Positions 37,600 through 51,300 of a stretch of 64,000 nucleotides of DNA are shown one piece after another. The stretch spans positions 6,667,245 through 6,731,244 of the forward strand of contig JABBOT010000007.1 in the NCBI GenBank assembly GCA_016165875.1, given 5' to 3'. The position numbers and the translations under genes were made by a program. Numbering within the stretch: the first letter of the stretch is position 1; every line of letters starts with the position of its first letter. The notes beneath the pieces are model-generated. The model saw only the letters and a list, made by a program, of their open reading frames with translations, did not search any database and was not told the origin of the DNA. The DNA is from Acanthopleura granulata (lineage: Eukaryota > Mollusca > Polyplacophora > Chitonida > Chitonidae).

Positions 37600-38858
37600 T
37601 CAAGCCTGGAAAATCATGAACCAAATTCCACCACTTTCCTGGCGTGCCATTATTTTCCGAGTTGGAACAATTACAAATCAAATTCCATACCCTTTTTGTA
37701 TAATGTAATCTCATTCAGTTCATGATGGGTGTTTTCATACAGATTTGTACAATATTCCATTTTCAGACAGTTGCTTGACCATCATCCTTGACAGTATTTA
37801 TATAGCAGGTGAGAAGCCTTTCAGCCACACCCAGCCCAGTCTATTAATAACAACAGTCACTGCACAGTGCTCTTTGTATGGCCATAGAAGGGTGCAGGCA
37901 AACTACTGGTACTGTGATCCTAAACCTAACAATTAAGACACGCGACACTATACTGGACATAATTCATGAATGTAGGCAATATCGTGATGGTATTTTTAGT
38001 CCAACGAATAGTCGTTTCATTTCTGAGATATTCGAGGAGCAAAGTGACTGACCTAACAAAACTCTGACAATGTTACCTGTAGTATTCATGATATTCTAAC
38101 CCAATATTTTTATAGCCAAAGACTATTTTCAAACAAGATGACATGCCTTTGGTCACTAGTAAAGCACTGGTGTATATATGTAATAAACATGCATTTATGA
38201 CTGTAACTCTGCTAGAAAACTATCTAGGGTAATATATTAACTACCATAAATGTAAAATATATGTACTGCATTTCAATCAAAGACAAATGTAATGTTTAAT
38301 TTTGGATTCCAACACACACAACTACAAGAACCCTTGTATCGATAGTGCCAAGCCACAATGAGAGCACCCAAGTACTGCATGGTGTAGGAGAAGAACTGGC
38401 AAAGACGGCAGCTTCACTAAAACAAAATGTGAGGTGTATGAAAGGTAAACGGATGACTGAGTGATTTGAGTGCACAGGTGTGAAATGTCTCCTTAACAGG
38501 AAACAGACAGCTTATCCAATCACCCCCCCCCCCAATTCACACTCAGTAAAATGAAGGTCAATTTGATACAAAATCTTCCTCTGTTTAATTCTGCCATAGA
38601 GGCATAATCTCTGAAGCACAGTTGATATATCACAAACCTTATGGCTTATTCACATTTTGTGGTTAATTGTAGCAGATCCTTTGAATATATCCTTAGGGGG
38701 CAGGTCACAAGAGTGTCCATGCAGCTGTCCCATCCTCCCCGACCTGGCTGCATCCTCAGACAGAAGTCAGGAGGATGTCTGCACCTGGCACAGGGCAGGA
38801 GGATGCAAGTCTGTTACATGTAAATGACTTGATGAATTAACGAGTCCAGGTGATGTGG
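37600..38858. other. probable RNF11 3' UTR and flank
   Basis: Directly downstream of the RNF11 stop on the minus strand. It includes a C-run near 38522. No polyadenylation signal stands out, so the 3' end is undetermined. Confidence 0.35.
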
Positions 38859-41437
38859 TCAGTTGGCCTCGTAGGTGGACAGTAAGGCAGCATCCACGGG
38901 CTCCATACACGAGGGGCAGGTGAAGGACCGCATCAGCCAGTCATCGATGCACTCTCTGTGATACGTATGCATACACGGCAGGTAGCGCAGGTAGTCCCCG
39001 ATAATAAACTCACCCATGCATATCACACACCTGTGCAATGACAAAGATCTACAAGTGTTAAGGAAGCTGACACAAAAAAGTTGCTGCATTAAAATTAATA
39101 TATGTATGTACTATATAGCACCTGTAATATAATTTATTCACCAGAATAATATGTGTGTGAGCATTTCAGCATCTAGTTTGGCTACTCCATTGTGGTTCTT
39201 CAACTGCTCTCTTTCTCTTTTATTTTAGGATAACACTTTTCTAGCCTTTAACAGATGGAAAGGAACAGTCACTTCTCTAAATCTAGACAAGATCAATTTA
39301 ACTCCAGTCAAAAACATGCACCTGAATGACATCCTATTATATCAAGCAAGAGACAGGTAACTTAGAGAAAACTTCATCATGTGTAGTTTTGGGCTCAGTT
39401 TACTAACTTTTTATTCAAAATGTCATAAAGGCATGATATATTCAGTCTTTTATCATACTCAAAATAACTGTATTTTGTAATTTGTAAATAACATACATCA
39501 CTCACTTCTAGACATCTTGAATATGCGCTAAATAATTAACAGTTTTATTCTTTATATAAAATACAATGAGTTCTACAAAAACCTAGTGATACACTTACAT
39601 GATTGGTACATGTAGAATACAGAAGTGTATGACCATACTGAATCTCCAACAAAAAGAATTCCCTGGTTTCTACTGGAGTGTATCTTTCAGTATGTGCACT
39701 AGACCATGAAATCCTATTGTTCCAGATCCAACATGGCTGCGAGTGCAGTACACAAAAAGATTTAGCAACATGTCTAGAAATTACATATAAATCAATATTC
39801 CCATACAGCCATGGGCAACACTTACTCTCTGCTCTTTTTGCTTCCGTCATACACCCCAGTGGGTAGATGCTGTATCAAGCCTAAACGCTGGGCAATTTTA
39901 ATCTGCTCTTCTTCTGTAAGCTGATTGGCTGGTCGGCTAATGTTGGGTGAGGGATGATACACTGGTACACTCTCCTGGATAAACAAGAATAACCCCCAAT
40001 CATGAAATAACAGCCTTACATCAGACCTCCATGCACATGCAGTGATGTTTTATTAATATATATACCCTTTTTGACATAAAATTTTGCCAAAGTTGCTTAT
40101 TTTTTCCTGATTCTAAGTCTGCTATTGATTTTAGAAAGTTATCTTGAGATTTGTTTGGAATGTTATGATACCCTACATGAAAAATCTAAGTTTCATTACC
40201 AGAAGTAAAATTTATTTCATATATTTGCCTCTAAAGATGCACTTTTTGGGATGAAATTTTGGGTCATTCACAGTATGCACAGGTACATAACAGACCACAC
40301 AACCTGGCTGAAAGAGTTCGATGCAGCATGTTTCCTATATGTGAGTGTGACAAGTACATCATCCATGCTATGCACTGTACAAGAGTGCATGAAAATCAGA
40401 ACAGCTTATACATGTGGGCTGAAGAGATTTGTTTTGCACTGAGTAGTTGAAATTAGGCCCAATTAGACCGTCTGACCTTCAGATAGGTCTGACAATGGCA
40501 AGACAATACAAACTAACACTTCGGGTACAACACACAGGATCATGATTACTTCTTCGAGGCAGCTTAAAATGTTTCATGGATAAAATAGCAAACCCAATAT
40601 GGGAGTTTCGAGTTCGAACTCTTTAGTCGCAGAAGATAAAAAGAGTCCAACTGTGTCATGTGACTTATCAAAAATGTAAGACAATTTTGTTCACTTTAAT
40701 TTAATGATCACCTGTCTCACCGTGTACAGAAGGTACAAACGACCTCTCCTTCAATCAGCAGCTTTGTAAGTAAAAAAAACTTTCCGCTTCTCAATTTTCT
40801 CTATCGTACATCTTATTTAAATAACTTTTTTCTGACACTTTTCTCAGACATTCATGTTGTATTAAACGTAATCAGAAACAGCTGCCTAACATTTTTGACA
40901 GGTCACAAAGTACAGTAGGGCTTTTCTTACCTTTAGCGATAAAAAAGTTTGAACTTGATATTTTGTCCTCATACAAGTTAACTGCTACTGCATTTATGAG
41001 CACTGACACCATTTCCAAACAGGTGGGGCTAAGTATCAAATGAGGCAAGAGTGAAAAATTGCTGATGTCTATAGAAATAAGAGACTCCTTAGTTCTGTGG
41101 CCACTGTACAGTTGAGTAAGATTTAGAATTCTCAGGCGGCTGGATGTGCCTCCTCCTTGTTCATTCGATAAAGCAGAGAACTCCTTGTATGCTTGTCTAT
41201 GACGTACATGTACTTTTGGGGGCCTCCATGGCTATAGTTGGTCAGTGCACGAATGCAGCCATAAGTACAAGTCCAGCTCATGCTGGCTTCCTCTCCAGGT
41301 GTACTTGGGATGGTCTGCCAGCAACCTGTGGAGGGGCATGGGATTCCCTGGGCTTTGCTCGATTTCCTCCCACCATAATCCTGGTCGCTATCATATAAGT
41401 GAAATATTCTTGAGTGCTGCACTAAACATCAATCAAA

Positions 41438-41468
<31 letters not shown>

Positions 41469-44400
41469 ATACCATGTACTTTCTCTTGTCTACTGACCTT
41501 TACAGTCAGTCCAAGTTTGTTATTTTGAAGTCAATGATATCAAATGACATAACATTTTCTTCACAGTTCTATTTGTGCATCAACAACCTTGGGATGGGTA
41601 TGGGTTTCCACTGGGTTCTGCCTAGTTTCCTCCCACCGTAACGGAGGCGGGCATGAAACCCCAATTCAAGGCTTGAAATACTGTTGAAAAGCTACATGCA
41701 CACTGTGTACCCATTTTTCACAAGTATATGCACCAGCTGAAAATTACGTGCACAAATTATTTATGTATGTTGAATAAATGTAACTTTGAAGGTGAAATAT
41801 CTTTTTCATACAACATACGCCCTTTATTCAGTCCATAGCATGTTTTCCAGGCATGATCAAAAGTAAACCACTTTCTACCCTTCAATTTTTTCCTGATTTC
41901 TGGAACAGGTAAACTTACAGTTAAAAAAATTTCTCCCTTCAGAAAATATACTACAATAAATAACTTGCAAAATTATTTCAGTTAAATTATTATTTTCATT
42001 AAAATTCAGCCATATGACCAATACCTTGGAATAAGATAGGATGAAAAGAGGAAGTGCATGTGTGCATGCATTATTTCGAGCCTTGCAATTGAATAAATAT
42101 TTGTACATCATGTCACGTTACGACAGCCTTTTACATTACGGCACACTACCAACATACCAAAAACACTGCATGGTGACATGAAGTGGCAAATACGCCATAA
42201 CTGAATTAAAAGGTCTTGCAACCTGTGTGTGCTTTTTAGGTTTCAACACTGATTTCAACTTTACATGCACACTGGGATATGTAATATCATGACATGAACG
42301 AGTTAATGCTGCTTCAGTGACAAGCCATGCCATGGTGTAATAACAGACTTGACTCGCCACCCAGTCTGACACTGTATATACCTCTAAATGTTGTCACAGC
42401 TGCTGAGGCCGCCAGCATGCTAATAAATCCCACTTAGTGCCAACTGAGGAAGAAACCAAGATCGCCACAACAAGTTTATTCTCCTTTGGTTTAGACAAAG
42501 CATCAAATGCCAGTCAGGCCTAGAATTAAGCATGGCACTATAATACTGTGAACCTGAGAAATCTGCAGACTGTCACAGACTAATCAGACAGAACCAAAAG
42601 ACAGCTGCATAGATGACATATTAACTCATTCATGATAGTCACTGGTTGTTTGTAGTAAGATGTCTCCTAGTGTACTGGCCTAGTGTTAGGGCCCCGACTT
42701 GTAAAACAAGCTACGGAAATAGGGTCTTTTCTGCAACTCTATCTAAAAGAAAAGAGCACTTTTATACAATCTATGCCTTAAATGAAAGTGCTATATAAAC
42801 TGTGTGGAATACTATTTTTTGGACCCTTTTTAAAGGTTTTGTACAAGAGACAAACTGATTTAATCACCGTCATTTTTTTTTTACAAAATCCACCTATTCG
42901 GGGCACATAGAAACTCCCACAATGTTTTAGGCTTGTCCAATGAAAATCCTCCTTTCCTCCTCTTGAATATTCATTCTGACGTTACTGTGCTTAAGGTTTT
43001 ACTCCTACCATTTAATTAATGTGCATTTCCATTCTCCGCTAAATATGCTCGTACATCGTGATAATCGTTGATTTTAAGTTCTGTTAAAGTCAACTCTAAA
43101 AAGGAAGAGTTTGAGATGTACTAGTGGGCCACATCATACCTACATGCGTTGCTGTAGGCTGCCAAAATGTGTCTGAATTGCAATATCCTGAAGGCAGAGA
43201 GCGCAACCTGCCCTTTCACAGACTGCTCCTGTCAAATCCCAAAATCCTGGTTCCCACTCACTTGAGCTTGATGCGTGGTAGGTCGAACTACTGCTCTCAG
43301 CCTCACTCCTCTGCGATTTAAACTGGTAGCCTTGTAAGCCGAAGTTACTTTCACTATCATCAGGACTAGAGCTGGGGTCCTCACTGAAGAGCTGGGGTCT
43401 CCACTGAAGCCCTTCATTACATTATCTACATGATTTTTTTTACCTTCAAAGACAGAAGAGCTACTTTGGAAAGCTAAGCATGATGACGTAAGCAATCTAT
43501 TACAATGGCGGCCTAAAAAGGCTTCTCAGTCTTGGATGTTTAACTATTAAATACTCAAATAACAAGCACTTCCGACAGGAAATTGACATTTTTTATTTAA
43601 CCATAAGTAAAGCTCTTTCTTTTAAGGTACAGGTTGTATAAATGTGTTCTTTTCTTTTCAATTTAATTACTGTGCTTGATGCTTAATGCTAGCACTCACT
43701 TACACAAATGGCTGTCAGTTTTATGAGTGGAGGAAACCAGGGTGCCCAGCATAATCTATTGAGCTCTGGCAAATTTCTGATCCACTTTTCTATGTGTGAT
43801 TATGCATATCATGCTGGTGGAATACAGGTGGTCTTCAATGCACATTAGTCTGCGCAAACGATAACCGTGAGAGGACTGTTGATCCCTTACTGTCACCAAG
43901 GCCCCCATGATCGCTGAGATCAATCTAATGTACAAAATCCCTATTCATGGCCAGGACTGAACTCATGTGTCATTGAAACAAGTCTCTTTCACCATTCAGT
44001 CACATCCTGCTCCATAAACATTCTGACTGACGTGTACACTATATATTATTCCCCCAGTGTTCAACCATACCAAATTACTGCAAGTGAACTTGTTACTTTG
44101 TTACTTGTGAAACAAGTTTATCTTGGCTGTTATGGTAAGAAGTGGTATAACTTTCATTCATTTCATAACAAATGGTACAAGTGAGAAAAACAAAAATAAT
44201 CCACATAATGTCAGTCAAAAGTAATGAATTATCTCCATTTGAACAAATGTATACTTTTGTGTCTTTTGAAACAAACATGAATAGTCATTTAAAACACATG
44301 TATCCTGTGTGACTGGCTAAGGCTTCTGTTATTTTAACTGAAATTCAGCCTAAGTATGTATTAATATCACGGGTGATGTGTGGGTACGTTCTGATTGCAC

Positions 44401-44719
44401 AAACCACATTTTCCACATCTATATGCTGTTTTAGCTCATAACATACACGAGCAATACAACACCAGTATTATCAGAATAGGACATTGGCCCAACGGCTTGC
44501 GGAAAAGTTAGCAAGTCATGGCTATTATGACACGAATCTCCCTATTCAATGTCAACAAAGGAACAGCGTATGTCCTAGTCTAGTGTGAGTGAGGGGAAGC
44601 TGAAAACTCCATACCTGGTAGGGTGGAGGGGGGCCTAATTGATCCGAACCATCTTGACTGTCACTTCCTCTCAACAAAGAAATGTCATCGTTGTTCGGTG
44701 TTTTAAGACAGTTCCCCAT
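38859..44719 (-). CDS. RNF11: RNF11, RING-H2 ubiquitin ligase adaptor
   Basis: Three coding exons (44615-44719, 39826-39974, 38859-39030) join in phase to 141 residues; human RNF11 has 154. The N-terminus 'MGNCLKTPNNDDISLL' keeps Gly2 and Cys4 for likely myristoylation and palmitoylation, placing it on endosomal or Golgi membranes. 'PPPPY' at 30-34 is the PPxY motif that in the family binds WW domains of NEDD4-type ligases. 'LTEEEQIKIAQRLGLIQHLP' (about 54-73) is the conserved central helix. The RING-H2 ligands are C86, C89, C104, H106, H109, C112, C123 and C126, followed by the near-invariant 'CMEPVDAALLS' tail. The shortening relative to human lies in the linker before PPxY and ahead of the RING. 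It is head to head with FANCC. Confidence 0.95.
40600..40965 (+). mobile_element. foldback MITE (family C) in RNF11 intron 1
   Basis: The left end 'gagttcgaactctttagtcgc' and 'catgtgacttatcaaaaatg' match, as reverse complement, the right end 'cctaacatttttgacaggtc' and 'agcgataaaaaagtttgaac'. The inverted ends are about 75 bp long. It has the same interior as the 34965 copy. Confidence 0.75.
41218..41471 (+). mobile_element. SINE family A in RNF11 intron 1
   Basis: Head 'gggggcctccatggctatag', core 'ggatggtctgccagcaacc', tail 'aagtgaaatattcttgagt' and a long (AAAT)n run to 41471. A small core fragment recurs near 41590-41645. Confidence 0.8.
43690..44010 (-). mobile_element. SINE family B copy in RNF11 intron 1
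   Basis: Longest copy of the family. It has 'ggctgtcagttttatgagtgg', 'ggtggtcttcaatgcacatt', 'ttgatcccttactgtcacc' and the end 'ggccaggactgaactcatgtg'. Confidence 0.65.
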
Positions 44720-45355
44720 TGTGACTTAACTTCAATTCACAACACTGATTTCAACGACATTTGTCCCCACGAAGTCTGTCTAACCTTTCTTCACATCACT
44801 TGACAGATAAAAACATTGACTAACAACACAGAGCTAATACGCGTCATTGACGTCACAGGAAAGAGTTCACCAGACAGTATCGTCTGACACAAATCAGAAA
44901 GGTTTTTTCAAGAATTACCTGACAGTTTTACCAATGATACGCACTTAAGACTACAACTGTGTCAAAGTTCGGATCATTTAAATCACAGTTTTTAAGATTT
45001 TAATTCTTGGAACTACTTTTATAACCCAGCTGACCACATATACTGTTGCGCACGATCCAAATAACAAGTCCGAAACTTTCACGGAGTGTATCATAGTTTA
45101 TGCAGTATCTTATAATCTATTTAACAGTGTTATTAAATATGTTATTTCATATGACCTTTTAACTCGCGTAAGTGATAATGGACGCTATGAATTAAAATAG
45201 TATGATATTTTCAAATGTCTACGAAAAGTTGGCCGTGCAATGTCATATAACTCCGTGCGCTAAGAGAACACGAGGGAAATTTGACAGATTCACCAATCTC
45301 TTGATTTGGTGTTCGATGATGATTGAAACGTTGGAGAGACGAAGGCTTATGGAAA
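44720..45355. promoter_or_regulatory. RNF11-FANCC head-to-head promoter region
   Basis: 636 bp between two divergent start codons. It contains a palindromic CRE-type TGACGTCA at 44848-44855. No TATA box stands out. It must hold both 5' UTRs, so a shared bidirectional promoter is the simplest reading. Confidence 0.6.
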
Positions 45356-48300
45356 ATGTCGAAACCTACAGAGAGTCTAGCTGAACAAATGATGAAGTTG
45401 TTAAATCAAATTGTTGAACTTCCAATGAGAGGCGAACGAAGAGACACTGATTCAACATACAGCTGTTCTAAAAATAGCATCAATAACAACGGAAATAACG
45501 TGTTGCCAACCGAACTCGCAAGCTTTCTACAGATCACCAGTCTCCGAGGAGATGTAGAAAATATTCTGAGAAGCCTTAAACAGACAGTAAAAGGCTTGGT
45601 TGGTATTCTCTTCGAATATTTAAAAGATGTGTAGCTGTAAGTCGATTTTAGGCTTTTTTAGAATCTGGTTCATGTGTAAGTGGGTGGGTTGATGAGTGTA
45701 TTTACTCTGTGGGTCACACCAGGTTTGGAACTCATGATTCTGCAGCCATAGTCCAGCGCTCTACCAGCTGAGCATAGAGGGGAAATTCCGTCTAGCTAGA
45801 GCTAGTCATCTTCATTATATCAAGCCAGACACTTTGTGTGTCGCTACACTTTCTGACTGCCTTGATCATTCAACTAGGCAAATCCACTTAAGCTGGAAAC
45901 TGAAAAGCCGTCTTCATTATCCAATCAGACACTTGCCTGCTTGGGTTGACAAAGAATGTATGCACCCAGTAAATTTCAAACCTGTCAAACACTGAAAACT
46001 TTTAAACACATGGCGGGCGAACATTACAAGTTGACCGAGCCATCTGTTTTCCAGCACGGCATCGTACATACAACATTTCATTCAGAGTACAAAGGAACAG
46101 GATGACTTGTTGAATAATCAAGATGTTTCATACTATTTTATTTCCAATGCTTCGAGAAGTATGCTAACAGCACGTCTTAATATGACAGAAGGCCAGCATC
46201 TGTGTGTTTATGCCGGTTTTGTCCTTATCCTGAGAGCAGTGGAAAGTTCTTGTGTTTCTAACATTATAACTGCCATGGGCTGTGTGCGTGGACATGTGTT
46301 GCTTTGTGTTTGCTGTTCATGAATTAGGAGAACTGCTATTTGATTGGATAATATATTTACATTAATATTCATCAGCTGTCGAGTCAGGTGGATGGGTTAT
46401 TTTTGCCTGCTGGATCAAGGCAGAAAACGTAGCTATAGGCGATGTGGTTGAATTGATAAAATGAAGATGCAGTTAGTATAAGCACTGGAAAGCTGCTCCT
46501 GTTACACACTTCCCCACATAAATCCTTCGCCTCTTCTAAGACACGCAGGTTCTCTGGTCCAGAGCCCTACACTTCTATTGCCCGCCATCACCATTCTGTC
46601 CACATCCTCATGATCATTCCATCCAAATCCTCATCAACATTGTAACCATCCCCACTCCTTGGAACTTGTTTGGCCTTGGCATCAATGTGATGGGTGACAC
46701 ATTTATTCTGTGGGTCACACCAGGAGCTGAACTGCGGATCCTTGTAGCAAAAGTCCAGCGTTCTATCAACTGAGCTAATGGGAAGTCCCCACTAACTGCA
46801 GCTATTAATAAGTAGGAGCACTGGAACGTTGCACCAGATACACATCGGGCCTTCATATTCCTTCAAAGCTCCACTAAAAAAATAATTATAGTTCAGTTGA
46901 AATCATCATTTAAAATAACGTTGCACCAGATACACATCGTGCCTTCATATTCCTTCAAAGCTCCACTAAAAAAATAATTATAGTTCAGTTGAAATCATCA
47001 TTTAAAATGATTATTTTTATTTCTGACATGTAAGTCATGCTGAGATAAAAAATTTGGGGATCAAACACAAAGAAAAATTTAAAATTACAACAAGAGCGAA
47101 ACCCAGAGTGAACCGGAGACATCAAGGTTATCAGATTGTGGCCAATAATCTCTGCCACATTCCTGTAATAGTTCATAGTACAAGCAGTGCTGATGCGACA
47201 TGCGCATTTGAACTGTGGGCAGCAGAACCTTGGACACATTTTGTTTTGCATGATCTGACAAATTTCTTCTTTTAACTGAAGACATTTACTGCACCTTGTT
47301 CTGAACGCCGACTTTCGTCATGAAATACACCAACAACGCATATGTCCAGCTGTGTGATTTCTGTACAGATTTCAGTACCCTGTACAGTAAACACTGATAC
47401 TGGGTAGAAAATAGCCAACTAAATGTTCTAAATATGCTTCAGCTCTCAATGTACATATACAGCCCTTTTTGATAAGCTTGAAAAATTATGATTAATAATA
47501 TTGTTTATTGATCTGAAGTGAAAAGAAATGCAATTTATTATTCAACATGTTATCTGAAAAAAGAAGACACTTATGGACCTTAGCCTTGTGATCTGGCTTC
47601 TGATGGTCTTAAGTCTGGTGACCAAGTGTCCCCTTCCACATATTCTCATTTTTCCCCTGAATTGGCAAAGTTGAACAAAAAGACTGACCATGTGCAAGAA
47701 CAATACAACTACAACAGCAAAACTAAGCAAGAACAATTTCTGTCTTTTTTCCTGTCATTTATGTTAATTGTAAATACATCAAATGCTTTGGTTAACTGAA
47801 AAAAATGCTTGCCTTTCTTTTGGACTGTCATCAAATTTCCATGAACCCCTCGTATTTTGGGGGATTTTTACTATTGGCGCTCAACACTGACTGAACCCAC
47901 ATTAGGGGAAATATAAAGCCGTGGACATGTATTCTACATGTACTTTGAGAATTGAGTTATTTGTAAGGTAGGCCTATATGTACTGTAATAGGGCACCAAA
48001 CCCTGTTTCAGCGCTCAAGCTTGTTACTTAGGTTTAAGCCTGATTGTTATTGTTTTCCTGTAATGTACAGGTCATAAGTTACCAGTCTGCCATTTCGTCA
48101 GTAAGGAATGATTATACACTTAGCTTTGGCCTGCATTTCCTTTCCAGTGGAAAAGGTTGAAAACCAACAGTAAGTCATAATACTGCTGTATGCTTTGTTA
48201 GGGAAATTGTGGGACTGTAATTAATTCATAAACTTAACATTTCCCCCACAGAATGTTATAGACATCAGTAACAGCTTCATAGATCAACAATTTAAGAAGT

Positions 48301-51300
48301 TATTTTCACAAAATGTAAGAATATTTCATATCCAGCTGAATTAAATGCACACCAGCTGATGTGAAGGGAATTACTTTGGGATTAATAACTATCCCCTGCA
48401 AAATCTTTTGAAATTTTTCTTTGTCCTGAATTTAATGTGTACTTTTTCTTTCCAGACTGTATCAGAGGTCTTTGAAGAACTGCCAATGACGGGTCAACTT
48501 TTAGGCCGTTTGTGTGGAATATCACAGCTGCTGCAAGAAAAGTCCATATACCAATCCTTGATGGAATGCATCCTAAGATTTTACTCAGAGAGAGTGCCGG
48601 AAACACCATTGGAAGCAAAAGCCAAATCATGGGCAATAGTAAGAGACATTTCTTTGACAAGAATTTTTCTCTGTTTTAGAACAGATAATACCTTAATGAC
48701 CGCAAATCTATGACCACTGGAATAATCGACTGCCGACAATCTTCAATGGACATACATGGGTCCCACCTGGGGTGAATTTAATCTCTGCTGTCACCATATG
48801 AAAACACGTACAGGCCGCTGCTCAGTGGTGCATTGACCGACCTCAAGAACCTATATCTCACATAACTATCTCAGCAGTATGCAGAGAACTCACCTTAAAT
48901 GGAAATTTTTATCAGAGAAAGTTGTTGGATTAAACTAGTCGCTATTGTCATTCGCGTTGTTGTAAACTTGCCATTCTGTCTTCTGCGTTATTTTTAATAC
49001 AGGTCACGAAATTTGGTGAGAACGAAAAAGAACGATCATTCGCATGCAGAGCAATAAATCAGTTGAGGTGATTTTTCACATGGAACATCACCACAAATAC
49101 AGCGCTCAACGGGTGTTATTAATAACAAAAATGGTGACCACTTCAGGCTTCCTGGCCCCTTGAAAAACCTTATTGTCCTACATGTTACTTAGTTCATCTA
49201 GATGGCACCCTCTTTTGCCAATTTCTTTGTCATTCTCCAGTTGAATTTCGAATACTACCTTTACTGATGAAGCTGTTTTGTGGTCACATTAGCTGAGAGC
49301 ACTTCAAACGTACCAAACGGCTTATCGCTGGCAGCCATTTTGAAAAGTCTCATAACCTACTCTGAAAAATGTCCTGAAATGGCTCTTAAATCTCTTGAAT
49401 ACAACTGATTAAGAGCATGCAAAGTTTTCATTTTTGTTGATTATGAATACACGTAAGTGTGGGTGACATGAGTGTGAACCTCATAGAGAGCAGTTACATC
49501 GACCTCGAGTTCTGAGATCAGCGGCGATTTGGTTGAATTTGCGTGATGGTCTCAGGGTTGCGATGAGTATCAGAATTTTAAAATATTAATAACCTGATTC
49601 CATCGACTTTGATGGACTACACGTCATTTTCTCAGTGTGGCCTTTGCTTAATGTGTGACAACAATGTGCTTTAAGCACATGGCAGTTTTCTGATAACAGG
49701 AGTAAACGATGTGCCTGATGCCGGTTCTCACTGACAGTGCAGAGAAGCTTGATTATTGCATGTAGGCCTAGGTTTTATGGACTTGAAGGTATTGTGAGGA
49801 ACAAACCAATAGTAAAGGGTAAGTGTTATAACTACAGCACTATAAACTTTTTTAATATGGTTCACCTAACAACAGAAAATAAAAACTGCATGGCGATGTG
49901 CATGTAAATCATTCTGGAAGAATGATGTCAAGACAATTTAATGAGTGGTGCTCACCTGTGGCATGACCACGTGTTCATGGACATTGGCTGAAAGTTTTAA
50001 ACAAACTTCAGGTACCAAATGCAATAATAATGAGATGTTGATACATTTGATTTTGTAACTTGTAATGCATACCGTGGCAATTATACTAGATTGTGTTATT
50101 CATGAAATAAGGGGAAAGAATAATGGTTCTTGTTTAGTTTAGTAATTGTGCTTAAAGATAAAAATTGCATTTATCTCCCAAGTTTTTTTCAGAAAAGAAA
50201 GGAGGTGGGTGTGGTGTTCATGAGATGGACTGATGTGAGAAAAGAGAAACTGTATATTCCTGTTACAATTATATTGGCTAAATAGAGCAGGTCATATGTC
50301 ATAAAAACGAGAAGAATATGGGTAGGTGCAGTTGATAATCATTGTCCTTGCCTATTACTATTATCTTTTACTGAGTGCATATAAATTTCGTAAAGTGTTT
50401 AAATGTGTTTTACATGCAAAATACATGTCCTGTGATTTTTATTTTTTTTCTAGTCCCAGTTAAGAAGTACCACAAATGTGTCCTCAGGTGGAAAGGATGG
50501 AACTCCACTGGCATTGATAGGAGGGGATCAAGGACACCTGTACCAGTGTCATCTCCTCAAGGTTGGCAATCTCTGTACACAAGATGATTTGTGTACACAA
50601 ATAATATGCAGGTTTATTGTTGGTGAGATGGGGTGGAGGAGTGGTGCATTGCTTAATGGAGTCTTGTTGGCATGCACCACACAACATGTTGACACTGCTA
50701 AGATAGATCATAATTACGTTATCACCTTGGAACATGACATAAGATTGCATCACCTTGTCATTGACATAGCCAAGCTTGGGAATATACCTGGTTGATAAAA
50801 TGTGTCAGGAATGTGCATGGTGAGATGTGGCTTACAGTTACAGGCCAAGTAGATTCTGACACATGTTCTCTGTAGGGTTGATAAACACCTTACTAGTTAT
50901 GCCTTAGGTATATGTGTCACAGTTGGTCATGTTAGTAAATGTACTTCCTATTCAGTAGTCAACTATAGGAGAATAGGGCCAGATCTAATTGGCCCAGGGC
51001 ATTTTTTACAAACAGAGTGTAAGTTATGTCAAACATAATTGCCATGACAACACATACTGTACACTTGTGTTGCCATGGTAGTTAGGTTTAACAATCTGTC
51101 ACACCCTCTTCCTGCAACGGGACCCTGGTGTCAGAGTATAGGTTATCATTGAGGCTTCATGTCTGATATCAGTATACTGTGACTGGTTGGAACATCATAT
51201 CTGGTGTCAGTATACTGTGACTGGGTTGGGACATCATATCAGGTGTCATTATACTGTGACTGGTTGGGACATCCTATCTGGAGTTAGTGTGCTGTGACTG

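Noticed and set aside
46690..46780. tRNA-Lys-like sequence on the minus strand
   Set aside because: Stems are not intact and a second copy exists at 45.7 kb with the same flanking body, so it is a SINE head and not a tRNA gene.
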